A stretch of 7,225 nt of DNA from positions 3,348-10,572 of the forward strand of contig PCWU01000051.1 in the NCBI GenBank assembly GCA_002787455.1, given 5' to 3'. Below, one piece after another: positions 1-6,777 of this stretch. Position 1 is the stretch's first letter. The number at the start of each line of letters is the position of its first letter. A program made the translations under genes and the position numbers. This DNA is from Gallionellaceae bacterium CG11_big_fil_rev_8_21_14_0_20_60_62 (GTDB lineage: Bacteria; Pseudomonadota; Gammaproteobacteria; Burkholderiales; Gallionellaceae). The notes below the pieces were generated by a model. It was given only the letters and a program-made list of their open reading frames with translations. It did no database searches and had not been told where the DNA came from.

Positions 1-1
1 C

Positions 2-691
2 TTGCTGCTGATGTTGAGCACGGGCTGGGCCAATCTGGGCTATGTGCTGGGGATGTTGCAGGGCGAGGTGATGCGCGTGTTACTGCTGTTTTATCTCGCG
101 CCGGTATGGACTGTGCTGTTTTCCCGCATCATGCTGGGCGAACGGCCCAACCGCTACGGCTATGCCATTGTTGCGCTCTCCCTTTGCGGTGCATTCATCA
201 TGCTGTGGCGACCGGGGCTCGGGCTGCCGGTGCCGCACAGCACGGCCGAATGGCTGGGGCTGTCGGCGGGAATGGGTTTCGCGCTGTCGAACGTCGTTTC
301 GCGCCGTGCCGGTCATCTTTCGGTCGAGGTGAAATCGTTCAGTCTGTGGCTGGGCACGGTCGTCTTGGCTTTGCCGTTCGTGTGGTGGCAGGGCGGGGCG
401 GGGCAACAGGTCGCGGCGATTACCGCAGCCTCGTGGGGGCTGTTGATGCTGGTTGGTCTGGTACTGTGTGCAACCAGTTTCGCCATGCAATACGGGATAA
501 CCCATTTGCCGGCCAACCGTGCCATCGTGCTGCTTCTGTCCGAACTGGTTTTCGCCGCGATCTCTTCCGGTCTGCTGGCGAATGAGGTGATGTTTCTGCG
601 GGAATGGCTGGGGGCACTATTGATTGTGGCAGCCAGCCTGTTGTCCGGGCGCCTGGGAAGAGCGGGCGATGCCGAAAAGATCCGCCCTTAG
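2..691 (+). CDS. DMT-superfamily (EamA) transporter, 5'-truncated
   Basis: This is the C-terminal 229 residues of an inner-membrane transporter of the drug/metabolite (EamA) type; the substrate cannot be told from sequence. The open frame reaches the window edge, so the true start lies upstream and no RBS can be judged. Full members usually have about 280-300 residues and ten helices in two EamA repeats; about seven or eight helices remain here. Hydrophobic segments lie near residues 24-41, 50-69, 84-100, 110-127, 138-157, 165-190 and 198-216. The stretch YLAPVWTVLFSRIMLGERP (about 32-50) matches the end of the first EamA repeat, and SELVFAAISSGLLANE (about 179-194) is the equivalent place in the second repeat. 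Its TAG stop overlaps the stop of the convergent GGDEF gene. Family assignment is firm; function is open. Confidence 0.85.
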   Translation: MLLMLSTGWANLGYVLGMLQGEVMRVLLLFYLAPVWTVLFSRIMLGERPNRYGYAIVALSLCGAFIMLWRPGLGLPVPHSTAEWLGLSAGMGFALSNVVSRRAGHLSVEVKSFSLWLGTVVLALPFVWWQGGAGQQVAAITAASWGLLMLVGLVLCATSFAMQYGITHLPANRAIVLLLSELVFAAISSGLLANEVMFLREWLGALLIVAASLLSGRLGRAGDAEKIRP

Positions 692-1641
692 TCTTGAACC
701 GGCACCGGCGGTGCCGGGTTCTCTGCGGTTTGTTGCGGGGTAATGAGCAATTCGTTCAATAATTCCTCGAAACTGCCGCGCTGGCCGATGCGGGTGATTT
801 GCCTGACTGATACGGACAGGTTCCAGCCGTAATCCTGAAATTCCCTGGCAGCCGAGGTCAGGATGCGTTTTTTGACGACCTCCGCCACCTGTTCATCGGT
901 TTCCGGCAGAAGCATGGCGAACTGGGCCGAGCCGATGCGCGCCACGGTATCAACGCCGCGCGAAAAGGAACTGAAGATTTCGGCCGCCTTGTGCAGGGCG
1001 TTGTCGCCGGACTGGTGACCCTGCGCGTTATTGATTTCGCCCAGACCCGAGATGTTCAAATAGAGCAGGGAGTAGGGTTTTTCGGTGCGCGTGCTGCGCG
1101 ACTGAACCTGGGCCAGGCGCACCAGCAGTTCCTGTTGGTTGGATAAGTCGGTCAAAAAATCCTTGTGCCCGTACTCCCGTTCTCTCCATAGACGCCCGAC
1201 AACCGTGCCAAGCAAAGTGAAGGTCACGCCCCGGCTGAAGATATTGAGGAGCAGCGCGTTAACCGGGAAACCATCGGGAGTGACCAGTGCTTCGAGCAGA
1301 CTCCAGATGGCGCCGACCAGAAAACCGATTAGCAGCGGCAGCAGCAGATCGTCTTTGCGTTGGGTGTGAATGGATTGCAAACGTGCCGCATGGACGATCG
1401 GAAGGCAATACAGCACGTCGAGCGAGACATAGGTTTTGATCGTCATATAGTTGATCGAAGCGATCACGATCACCTCGGTCAGAATAAGCAACATTCCCAG
1501 ATACATACCCCGGCTCCCTTGTGCGTCCGCGAGGGTAAAACGGCGGACATCGACGGCAGGCACTTTACACCAGAAGGATTTAACCCAGAAGCGCAACATT
1601 AGCGAGTGAATTTGGGTGGCGAGCTGTGGCAGCATCGGCAC
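688..1641 (-). CDS. Membrane protein with degenerate (likely inactive) GGDEF domain
   Basis: This is a 317-residue protein with an N-terminal membrane part and a C-terminal GGDEF-like domain. Hydrophobic segments lie near residues 46-67, 74-88, 99-120 and 125-150, consistent with four helices. From about residue 160 it follows the GGDEF fold: DFLTDLSN (161-168, for the usual D-x-LTGLxNR), then LYLNISGL (193-200) and GHQSGD (208-213). The signature loop reads ARIGSAQF (234-241) where active enzymes have R-x-GG(D/E)EF. The first metal-binding Asp of the LDxD segment is Asn196. Diguanylate cyclase activity is therefore unlikely; a c-di-GMP-independent or protein-binding role is inference. The frame opens with GTG (1641), with an ATG two codons in (1635) and another at codon 15 (1599). 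None has a clear Shine-Dalgarno, so the start is uncertain. A CCGCTT/AAGCGG hairpin (1641-1656) abuts the GTG. The gene is divergent from the MFS gene. Confidence 0.8.
   Translation of the reverse strand: MPMLPQLATQIHSLMLRFWVKSFWCKVPAVDVRRFTLADAQGSRGMYLGMLLILTEVIVIASINYMTIKTYVSLDVLYCLPIVHAARLQSIHTQRKDDLLLPLLIGFLVGAIWSLLEALVTPDGFPVNALLLNIFSRGVTFTLLGTVVGRLWREREYGHKDFLTDLSNQQELLVRLAQVQSRSTRTEKPYSLLYLNISGLGEINNAQGHQSGDNALHKAAEIFSSFSRGVDTVARIGSAQFAMLLPETDEQVAEVVKKRILTSAAREFQDYGWNLSVSVRQITRIGQRGSFEELLNELLITPQQTAENPAPPVPVQD
696..721. terminator. GC-rich hairpin at the convergent gene junction
   Basis: GAACCGGCACC (696-706) can pair with GGTGCCGGGTTC (710-721) across a 3-nt loop, giving an 11-bp stem with one bulged G. 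It sits just past the stop of the EamA gene and inside the last codons of the opposing GGDEF gene, where it encodes the Pro-rich tail. There is no U-tract on either strand, so it is not a canonical intrinsic terminator. It may still limit read-through between the converging genes. Confidence 0.35.
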
Positions 1642-1726
1642 CGCTTAAACAAGCGGGCAAAAGCCGCGCAGGAGAACTGTGTCCGCGCAGGGTGACCTGT
1701 CTCGCGGGAGAGGATTAAACGCGGTG

Positions 1727-1732
1727 TAGAAT
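1727..1732 (+). promoter_or_regulatory. Putative -10 element for the MFS gene
   Basis: TAGAAT matches TATAAT at five of six positions, is preceded by TG and is followed by a GC-rich stretch. No convincing -35 hexamer lies 16-18 bp upstream. It overlaps an in-frame ATG at 1731. If it is a real -10, transcription would begin near 1739, which excludes that ATG and leaves a leader of about 19 nt before the ATG at 1758. The rest of the divergent region (1642-1726) shows only a 9-bp direct repeat, CCGCGCAGG, at 1664 and 1683. Confidence 0.45.
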
Positions 1733-1757
1733 GCGCGCCGTTCGCAGATCCTCATTC

Positions 1758-2921
1758 ATGTCCTCATCCGTCAACTACCACTGGCGCATCGCCGGTTTCT
1801 ATTTTTTCTATTACGCCTTCGTGGGGATGTTTGCGCCCTACTGGAGCCTGTATCTGCAATCCCTGCACTTCGATGCGATCGACATCGCAATCCTGATGTC
1901 GCTGCAGCCGGTGATGCGGATGGTCGCGCCCAATGTATGGGGCTGGCTGGCGGATCATTCTGGCAAGCGGCGCGAGGTGGTGGTCGCGGCGGCCAGCCTC
2001 TCGGCGCTGTTCTATCTGGGGGTGTTCGCCACCACCAGTTTCTGGGGCCTGTTTGCCGTCCTGTTCCTGATGAATTTCTTCTGGAGCGCCTCGATGCCGC
2101 TGGTGGAAGCGACCACGCTCACCTGGCTGGGCAAGAATACCGCGCATTACGGGCGGTTGCGCTCATGGGGCTCCATCGGTTTCATCCTGTCGGTGGTGGG
2201 TCTGGGCTATGCCTTCGATCACATCGCCATTGCCTGGCTGCTGTGGGCGGGGCTGGTGTGCGAGCTGGGCATTTTGATCTTTGCCCGGCAGATCCCGCCG
2301 ACCGAGGTGCTGGCGCATCACACCGATCATCAGCCGATCAAACAGATAGTCCTGCAACCGCGCGTGCTGGCCCTGTTTGGCGCCTGCTTCCTGATGGCCG
2401 TCGCGCACGGCCCGTATTACACCTTTTTTTCCATCTATCTGGTCGAGCACGGCTATGCTAAAAGCGCGGTGGGCGGGTTGTGGGCGCTGGGGGTGATCTG
2501 CGAGATCGGGGTGTTCTTTCTGATGCCCGCGCTGGTGCGGCGCTTCGGTTTTACGCGCATCCTGCTGATAAGTTTTGGCGCGGCGATCTTGCGCTTCCTG
2601 CTCATCGGCTGGGCGGTGGATGTCGTTGCGTTGCTGCTGCTCGCGCAGGTGCTGCACGCGCTGACCTTTGGCGCCTATCACGCCGCTTCATTGGGGCTGG
2701 TGCACGAGTTTTTCAGGGGGCGCCACCAATCCAGGGGGCAGGCGCTGTTCGGCAGCCTGACCTACGGCGCGGGCGGCATCCTGGGTGGTCTGGCCAGCGG
2801 CCCGATCTGGCAACATTGGGGGGCAACAGCCTTGTACTCGTCGAGCGCGGCAATGGCGCTGCTCGGTCTTATGCTGATGGGATGGAAGCAGCACGGCATG
2901 AAACACCGGGCGAAATGCTAA
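1758..2921 (+). CDS. MFS transporter (MFS_1-like / phenylpropionate-permease type)
   Basis: This is a 387-residue inner-membrane protein with the length and roughly twelve hydrophobic segments of a major facilitator transporter. The loop between helices 2 and 3 carries GWLADHSGKRR (62-72), the characteristic MFS motif A region. YGRLRSWGSIGFI (131-143) resembles the conserved segment of the MFS_1-like group that includes HcaT-type and nucleoside-permease-type carriers. The substrate is unknown. An in-frame ATG at 1731 would add nine residues (MRAVRRSSF), but it lies within a -10-like TAGAAT. The ATG at 1758 is therefore preferred, starting just before the hydrophilic SSSVNYHWR and helix 1. Neither start has a clear Shine-Dalgarno. 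The TAA stop forms part of a putative promoter for cimA 31 nt downstream. A role in exporting or importing pathway intermediates would be a guess from position only. Confidence 0.82.
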   Translation: MSSSVNYHWRIAGFYFFYYAFVGMFAPYWSLYLQSLHFDAIDIAILMSLQPVMRMVAPNVWGWLADHSGKRREVVVAAASLSALFYLGVFATTSFWGLFAVLFLMNFFWSASMPLVEATTLTWLGKNTAHYGRLRSWGSIGFILSVVGLGYAFDHIAIAWLLWAGLVCELGILIFARQIPPTEVLAHHTDHQPIKQIVLQPRVLALFGACFLMAVAHGPYYTFFSIYLVEHGYAKSAVGGLWALGVICEIGVFFLMPALVRRFGFTRILLISFGAAILRFLLIGWAVDVVALLLLAQVLHALTFGAYHAASLGLVHEFFRGRHQSRGQALFGSLTYGAGGILGGLASGPIWQHWGATALYSSSAAMALLGLMLMGWKQHGMKHRAKC

Positions 2922-2924
2922 AAT
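2916..2924 (+). promoter_or_regulatory. Putative extended -10 promoter for cimA
   Basis: TGCTAAAAT reads as an extended -10 (TG-n-TAAAAT, five of six matches to TATAAT). The hexamer starts with the TAA stop codon of the MFS gene (2919-2921). The best -35-like hexamer, ATGAAA at 2898-2903, has a short 15-bp spacer, but extended -10 promoters can tolerate a poor -35. Predicted transcription would start near 2931, about 22 nt before the cimA ATG. Confidence 0.5.
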
Positions 2925-2952
2925 CCGTTCCCTTTCATTCAGCGGCGCCACC

Positions 2953-4563
2953 ATGAACCCGGTATTCCTGTATGACACCACGCTGCGTGACGGCACGCAG
3001 CGCGAGGATATTTCTCTCTCGGTTGACGATAAGCTGCTTATCGCCAAGCGACTGGCCGATTTCGGTTTCCACTATATCGAGGGCGGTTGGCCCGGCTCCA
3101 ATCCGAAAGACGCGGAATTCTTTGCGCGGGCAGCCGAAATTGATCTGGGGCAGGCCCGGCTCGCCGCGTTCGGGCGCACCCGGCAAAAGAACAAAACCTG
3201 CGAGCAGGACGCCAATCTGCTCGCGCTGCTGGAGGCGAAAACACCGGTGGTGACGATGGTGGGCAAGAGCTGGGATTACCACGTCAAGGTCGTGCTGTCC
3301 GCCACGCTGGAAGAAAACCTGGCGATGATCCGCGACAGCGTGGCTTGCATGAAAGCAGCGGGGCGCGAGGTGATGTTCGATGCGGAACATTTCTTCGATG
3401 GTTTTCTGGCGAACAGGGACTATGCGCTTGCGACCTTGCGTGCCGCCGCCGAAGCCGGTGCCGACTGGCTGGTGTTGTGCGAGACCAACGGCGGCAAGCT
3501 GCCGTGGGAGGTGGAAGAGATCGTGCGCGAGGTGAAGCGCCACATCAGCACGCCACTGGGGGCGCATTGCCATAACGACAGCGGCTGCGGCGTGGCGAAT
3601 TCTCTCGCCGCAGTGCGCGGCGGCTGCGATCAGGTGCAGGGCACTATCAACGGTTATGGCGAGCGCGTCGGCAATGCCAACCTGACGACCGTTATTCCCA
3701 ACCTGCAACTCAAGATGGGCCGGCAGGCCGTCAAGCCGGAACAGTTGAGCGAGCTGACCGGGCTGGCGCATTTCGTCGCCGAAGTGGTCAATCTGAAACA
3801 CTACAACCACGCGCCCTACATCGGCCACAGTGCTTTTGCGCACAAGGGCGGGATCCACGTCGCGGCGATGCTGAAGGCAGCCGACACTTACCAGCATATC
3901 GATCCCGCCCTGGTCGGCAATGAGATGCGCTCGGTGGTGTCGGAGTTGTCGGGGCGCGGCAACATTCAGTTTCAGGCGCAGTCGCTGGGTATCACCCTCA
4001 ACAACGAGGAGGCGCAGCGCGTGCTGAATCACATCAAGCATCTGGAGCACGAAGGTTTTACTTTCGAAGCGGCAGAAGCCAGCATGGAGTTGCTGCTGCA
4101 ACGCCTGCGCCCGGAATACAAACCGCCGTTCGAGCTGATCGATTATTTCGTCATCACCGAACGCCGCCAGAGCCGCGGCCTGCTGTCGGAGGCGACCGCC
4201 AAGGTCAGGGTCGGCGACGAAGTCAAGTTCATGGCCGCGGAAGGCAACGGCCCGGTCAATGCGCTGTCCGGCGCCCTGCGCAGCGCGCTGGCCGAGGCCT
4301 ATCCGGTGCTAAAAGACGTTTGCCTGATCGACTACAAAGTGCGCATTCTGGACAGTGCCAGCGGCACCTCCGCCAAAGTGCGCGTGCTGATCACCTTCCA
4401 GGGCGGCGGCCATGTCTGGACCACGGTCGGCGCCAGCAGCAACATCATTGACGCCAGTTGGCATGCGCTGGCCGAAAGCATGGAATACGCCCTGGCCAAA
4501 CTGGCCGGATCTCCCAATGCGCTTGCCTGTGCCTTGCGGGAAACCCGCCGCGCTGTGGCATAA
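2953..4563 (+). CDS. cimA: (R)-citramalate synthase
   Basis: This 536-residue cytoplasmic enzyme condenses pyruvate with acetyl-CoA to (R)-citramalate, the first step of the threonine-independent route to isoleucine. It belongs to the DRE-TIM metallolyase (HMGL-like) family. The N-terminus reads YDTTLRDGTQRED (7-19), holding the catalytic Arg12 and metal-ligand Asp13. IEGGWPGSNPKD (42-53) is characteristic of CimA rather than LeuA. The metal-binding His pair is in GAHCHND (His205, His207), followed by GYGERVGNAN (234-243) and HSAFAHKGGIH (292-302). The C-terminal part, from about residue 395, is the LeuA-type allosteric domain, with EGNGPVNAL (430-438), DYKVRIL and TVGASSNII; by family knowledge this domain binds the feedback inhibitor, probably isoleucine. 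Only 26 nt separate it from leuC. The ATG has no strong Shine-Dalgarno but begins exactly at the conserved N-terminus. Isopropylmalate, homocitrate and HMG functions fit less well. Confidence 0.95.
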   Translation: MNPVFLYDTTLRDGTQREDISLSVDDKLLIAKRLADFGFHYIEGGWPGSNPKDAEFFARAAEIDLGQARLAAFGRTRQKNKTCEQDANLLALLEAKTPVVTMVGKSWDYHVKVVLSATLEENLAMIRDSVACMKAAGREVMFDAEHFFDGFLANRDYALATLRAAAEAGADWLVLCETNGGKLPWEVEEIVREVKRHISTPLGAHCHNDSGCGVANSLAAVRGGCDQVQGTINGYGERVGNANLTTVIPNLQLKMGRQAVKPEQLSELTGLAHFVAEVVNLKHYNHAPYIGHSAFAHKGGIHVAAMLKAADTYQHIDPALVGNEMRSVVSELSGRGNIQFQAQSLGITLNNEEAQRVLNHIKHLEHEGFTFEAAEASMELLLQRLRPEYKPPFELIDYFVITERRQSRGLLSEATAKVRVGDEVKFMAAEGNGPVNALSGALRSALAEAYPVLKDVCLIDYKVRILDSASGTSAKVRVLITFQGGGHVWTTVGASSNIIDASWHALAESMEYALAKLAGSPNALACALRETRRAVA

Positions 4564-4564
4564 T
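4559..4564 (+). promoter_or_regulatory. Putative internal -10 element before leuC
   Basis: CATAAT matches TATAAT at five of six positions and contains the cimA TAA stop (4561-4563). It is followed by a GC-rich CGCCCGCCCC tract, as at the MFS gene. The nearest -35-like sequence, TTGCGG at 4534-4539, has a long 19-bp spacer. It lies 26 nt before the leuC ATG. It would let leuC and downstream genes be transcribed separately from cimA. Confidence 0.4.
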
Positions 4565-4577
4565 CGCCCGCCCCTAA

Positions 4578-4582
4578 AAGGA
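4578..4582 (+). promoter_or_regulatory. Ribosome binding site of leuC
   Basis: AAGGA ends 7 nt before the leuC ATG at 4590. It is a standard Shine-Dalgarno that fixes the start and is stronger than anything seen before cimA or the MFS gene. Confidence 0.75.
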
Positions 4583-4589
4583 TTAAAGA

Positions 4590-5993
4590 ATGATCGCAGA
4601 AACGCTTTACGACAAACTCTGGAACAGCCATCTGGTGCGCACCGGGCCGGAGGGCACGGCCTTGCTTTACATCGACCGCCATCTGGTGCACGAGGTGACC
4701 AGCCCGCAGGCCTTTGAAGGCATGCGCATGGCACGGCGCAAACCGTGGCGCACCGGCTCCATGCTGGCGGTGCCCGACCACAATGTGCCGACCACCCATC
4801 GCAGCGGCGGCATCACCGATCCGGTCTCGCGCTTGCAGGTGGAGACGCTGGATGCGAATTGTGCCGAGTTAGGGATCACCGAATTCGGGATGAACGACAT
4901 CCGCCAGGGTGTGGTGCATGTGATCGGCCCGGAACAGGGGGCGACCCTGCCCGGCATGACGGTGGTGTGCGGCGATTCGCACACCAGCACGCACGGCGCG
5001 TTCGGCGCGCTGGCACACGGCATCGGTACCAGCGAAGTCGAACACGTGATGGCGACCCAATGCCTGGTGGCGAAAAAATCCAAAGCCATGCTGGTCAAGG
5101 TTGAAGGCAAGTTGGGCCGGGGCGTGACGGCGAAGGACATTGCGCTGGCGATCATCGGCAAGATCGGCACGGCGGGCGGCACCGGTTACGCCATCGAATT
5201 CGGCGGCGACACTGTGCGCGGCTTGAGCATGGAAGGGCGCATGACCCTGTGCAACATGGCGATCGAGGCGGGAGCGCGCGCCGGTATGGTGGCGGCCGAT
5301 GAAACGACGTTCGCCTACATCAAGGGGCGTCCGTTCGCGCCGCAGGGCGGGCAATGGGACAAGGCCGTGACTTACTGGCGCACGCTGCACAGCGATGCGG
5401 GAGCGAAGTTCGATGCGGTGGCCGAGCTCGATGCCGCACAAATCAAGCCGCAAGTGACCTGGGGCACATCCCCGGAAATGGTGGTGGCGGTGGATGGCCG
5501 GGTGCCCGATCCGGCTGCCATGACCGATACCGGAAAGCGTGAAGGCGCGCAGCGTGCTTTGCAATATATGGGCTTGCAGGCGAACACGCCGATCACCGAA
5601 ATAAAAGTGGACAAAGTATTCATCGGCTCCTGCACCAATGGCCGTATCGAAGATATGCGCGCAGCCGCCGCAGTGGCGCGCGGAAAGAAAGTCGCGCCGA
5701 ATGTGAAGCTGGCGCTGGTGGTGCCGGGTTCGGGGCTGGTGAAACAACAGGCCGAACAGGAAGGGCTGGACAAGATATTCATCGCGGCGGGTTTCGAATG
5801 GCGCGATCCCGGTTGCTCGATGTGTCTGGCGATGAACGATGACCGTCTGGAGCCGGGCGAGCGTTGCGCTTCGACTTCCAACCGTAATTTTGAAGGGCGG
5901 CAGGGACAGGGCGGGCGCACCCATCTGGTCAGCCCGGCAATGGCGGCGGCAGCGGCCATCGCGGGGCATTTTGTCGATGCGAGCAAACTGTAA
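4590..5993 (+). CDS. leuC: 3-isopropylmalate dehydratase large subunit
   Basis: This is the 467-residue catalytic subunit of isopropylmalate isomerase, an aconitase-family enzyme that works with LeuD. It interconverts 2- and 3-isopropylmalate through a dehydrated intermediate in leucine synthesis; the same enzyme is known to act on citramalate/citraconate. The length is the normal one for LeuC. VVCGDSHTSTHGAFGALAHG (from about residue 125) is a typical aconitase-family motif. The three 4Fe-4S cysteines are present: Cys348 in IGSCTNGR, and Cys409 and Cys412 in PGCSMCL. The conserved SNRNFEGRQG follows near the C-terminus. The protein starts MIAETLYDKLWNSH, as expected for LeuC, behind a good Shine-Dalgarno. 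Its TAA stop is built into the Shine-Dalgarno of the small lipoprotein gene, so the two are likely co-translated. No defects are seen. Confidence 0.97.
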   Translation: MIAETLYDKLWNSHLVRTGPEGTALLYIDRHLVHEVTSPQAFEGMRMARRKPWRTGSMLAVPDHNVPTTHRSGGITDPVSRLQVETLDANCAELGITEFGMNDIRQGVVHVIGPEQGATLPGMTVVCGDSHTSTHGAFGALAHGIGTSEVEHVMATQCLVAKKSKAMLVKVEGKLGRGVTAKDIALAIIGKIGTAGGTGYAIEFGGDTVRGLSMEGRMTLCNMAIEAGARAGMVAADETTFAYIKGRPFAPQGGQWDKAVTYWRTLHSDAGAKFDAVAELDAAQIKPQVTWGTSPEMVVAVDGRVPDPAAMTDTGKREGAQRALQYMGLQANTPITEIKVDKVFIGSCTNGRIEDMRAAAAVARGKKVAPNVKLALVVPGSGLVKQQAEQEGLDKIFIAAGFEWRDPGCSMCLAMNDDRLEPGERCASTSNRNFEGRQGQGGRTHLVSPAMAAAAAIAGHFVDASKL

Positions 5994-5997
5994 GGAG
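5992..5997 (+). promoter_or_regulatory. Ribosome binding site of the lipoprotein gene, overlapping the leuC stop
   Basis: AAGGAG lies 6 nt before the ATG at 6004, and its first two bases are the last two of the leuC TAA stop (5991-5993). It is the strongest Shine-Dalgarno in the window. It supports the short gene as real and as expressed from the leu transcript. Confidence 0.75.
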
Positions 5998-6003
5998 TTG
6001 AGA

Positions 6004-6123
6004 ATGAAGATCATAGTTTTGTTGTTGGCGATGGGGATGCTGGCCGGGTGCAACACCATGAAGGGGCTCGGCGAGGATATTCAAAAGGGCGGCCAGGTAC
6101 TGGAGAAAGCGGCAGACAAATAA
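6004..6123 (+). CDS. Entericidin A/B-family small lipoprotein
   Basis: This is a 39-residue peptide with a short lipoprotein signal: MKII, a hydrophobic core (VLLLAMGM), then the lipobox LAGC with lipidation expected at Cys16. The mature part would be only 24 residues, starting CNTMKGLGEDIQKGG and ending in a charged helix-prone tail (VLEKAADK). The CNT...G.G.D...GG pattern is that of entericidin EcnA/EcnB lipoproteins. The N-terminus lacks an Asp at +2 (it is Asn), so outer-membrane sorting is expected. In enterobacteria, entericidins occur as an antidote/toxin pair linked to stationary-phase lysis; here only one copy is seen, so toxin function should not be assumed. The gene sits 10 nt after leuC with a strong Shine-Dalgarno and ends 2 nt before leuD. 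I recall the same leuC-lipoprotein-leuD arrangement in other betaproteobacteria; why it is conserved is unclear to me. Confidence 0.85.
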   Translation: MKIIVLLLAMGMLAGCNTMKGLGEDIQKGGQVLEKAADK

Positions 6124-6125
6124 CC

Positions 6126-6764
6126 ATGCAGAAATTTGAAAAATTTACCGGCTTGGTGGCGCCGCTGGACCGCGCCAACGTGGATACCGACGCGATCATT
6201 CCCAAGCAGTTCCTGAAGTCGATCAAGCGTTCCGGCTTCGGCCCCAACCTGTTCGATGAGTGGCGCTATCTCGATCATGGCGAGCCGGGGCAGGATTGCA
6301 GCTGCCGTCCGCTGAACCCCGACTTTGTGCTGAACCAGGCGCGCTATCAGGGCGCGCAGATTCTGCTCGCGCGCGAGAACTTCGGTTGCGGTTCGTCGCG
6401 CGAACATGCGCCGTGGGCGCTGGCCGACTACGGTTTTCGCGTCATCATCGCGCCCAGCTTCGCCGACATCTTCTTCAACAACTGTTTCAAGAACGGACTG
6501 TTGCCGATCAGGCTGGCGGCGGAGCAGGTCGATGCATTGTTCCGGGCGGTCGAGGCGCAACCCGGGTTTGCCCTGGTTGTTGACTTGGTTCGGCAAAACC
6601 TGACCGCGCCGGATGGGGTGACCTATCAATTCGAGGTGGATGAATTCCGCAAACACTGCCTCCTGAACGGACTGGATGACATCGGGCTGACCTTGCAGCA
6701 TCAAGCTGAAATCAAAGCGTTCGAGGCGAAACACCGCGCGGCGCAGCCGTGGTTGTTTGTGTAA
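6126..6764 (+). CDS. leuD: 3-isopropylmalate dehydratase small subunit
   Basis: This is the 212-residue swivel-domain subunit that completes the active site of LeuC in isopropylmalate (and citramalate) isomerase. Recognised segments are LDRANVDTDAIIPKQFLKSI near residues 14-33, GFGPNLFDEWRYLD, and the hallmark FGCGSSREHAPWAL (86-99), followed by IIAPSFADIFFNN. Length is normal for the bacterial LeuD type. The frame stays open upstream to 6048, but that would overlap the lipoprotein gene. MQKFEKFTGLVAPLDR is the expected LeuD N-terminus, so the ATG at 6126 is chosen. No Shine-Dalgarno is near it: the nearest GGAG is about 20 nt upstream, inside the lipoprotein gene. With a 2-nt gap after the lipoprotein stop, initiation probably depends on ribosomes terminating there. 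Confidence 0.96.
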   Translation: MQKFEKFTGLVAPLDRANVDTDAIIPKQFLKSIKRSGFGPNLFDEWRYLDHGEPGQDCSCRPLNPDFVLNQARYQGAQILLARENFGCGSSREHAPWALADYGFRVIIAPSFADIFFNNCFKNGLLPIRLAAEQVDALFRAVEAQPGFALVVDLVRQNLTAPDGVTYQFEVDEFRKHCLLNGLDDIGLTLQHQAEIKAFEAKHRAAQPWLFV

Positions 6765-6777
6765 GTCAAAGGCGTTG

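Noticed and set aside
1664..1691. Direct repeat CCGCGCAGG (1664 and 1683) as an operator in the divergent region
   Set aside because: Nine GC-rich bases repeated once is weak in a high-GC background, and no symmetric half-sites are seen.
2935..4101. A 388-codon open frame on the - strand opposite cimA
   Set aside because: It is antisense to a well-recognised CimA sequence, is rich in His, Arg and Gln as expected for the complement of GC-rich coding DNA, and resembles no family.
4869..6059. A 396-codon open frame on the - strand opposite leuC
   Set aside because: It lies wholly over leuC and the lipoprotein gene, has His/Arg-rich shadow composition, and shows no domain motif.
6004..6123. A full entericidin toxin-antitoxin pair
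   Set aside because: Only one short lipoprotein gene is present between leuC and leuD, and no second entericidin frame is found nearby.
6048..6125. An upstream extension of leuD by 26 residues
   Set aside because: The extension overlaps the lipoprotein gene in another frame and is unlike any LeuD N-terminus. MQKFEKFTG at 6126 is the expected start.
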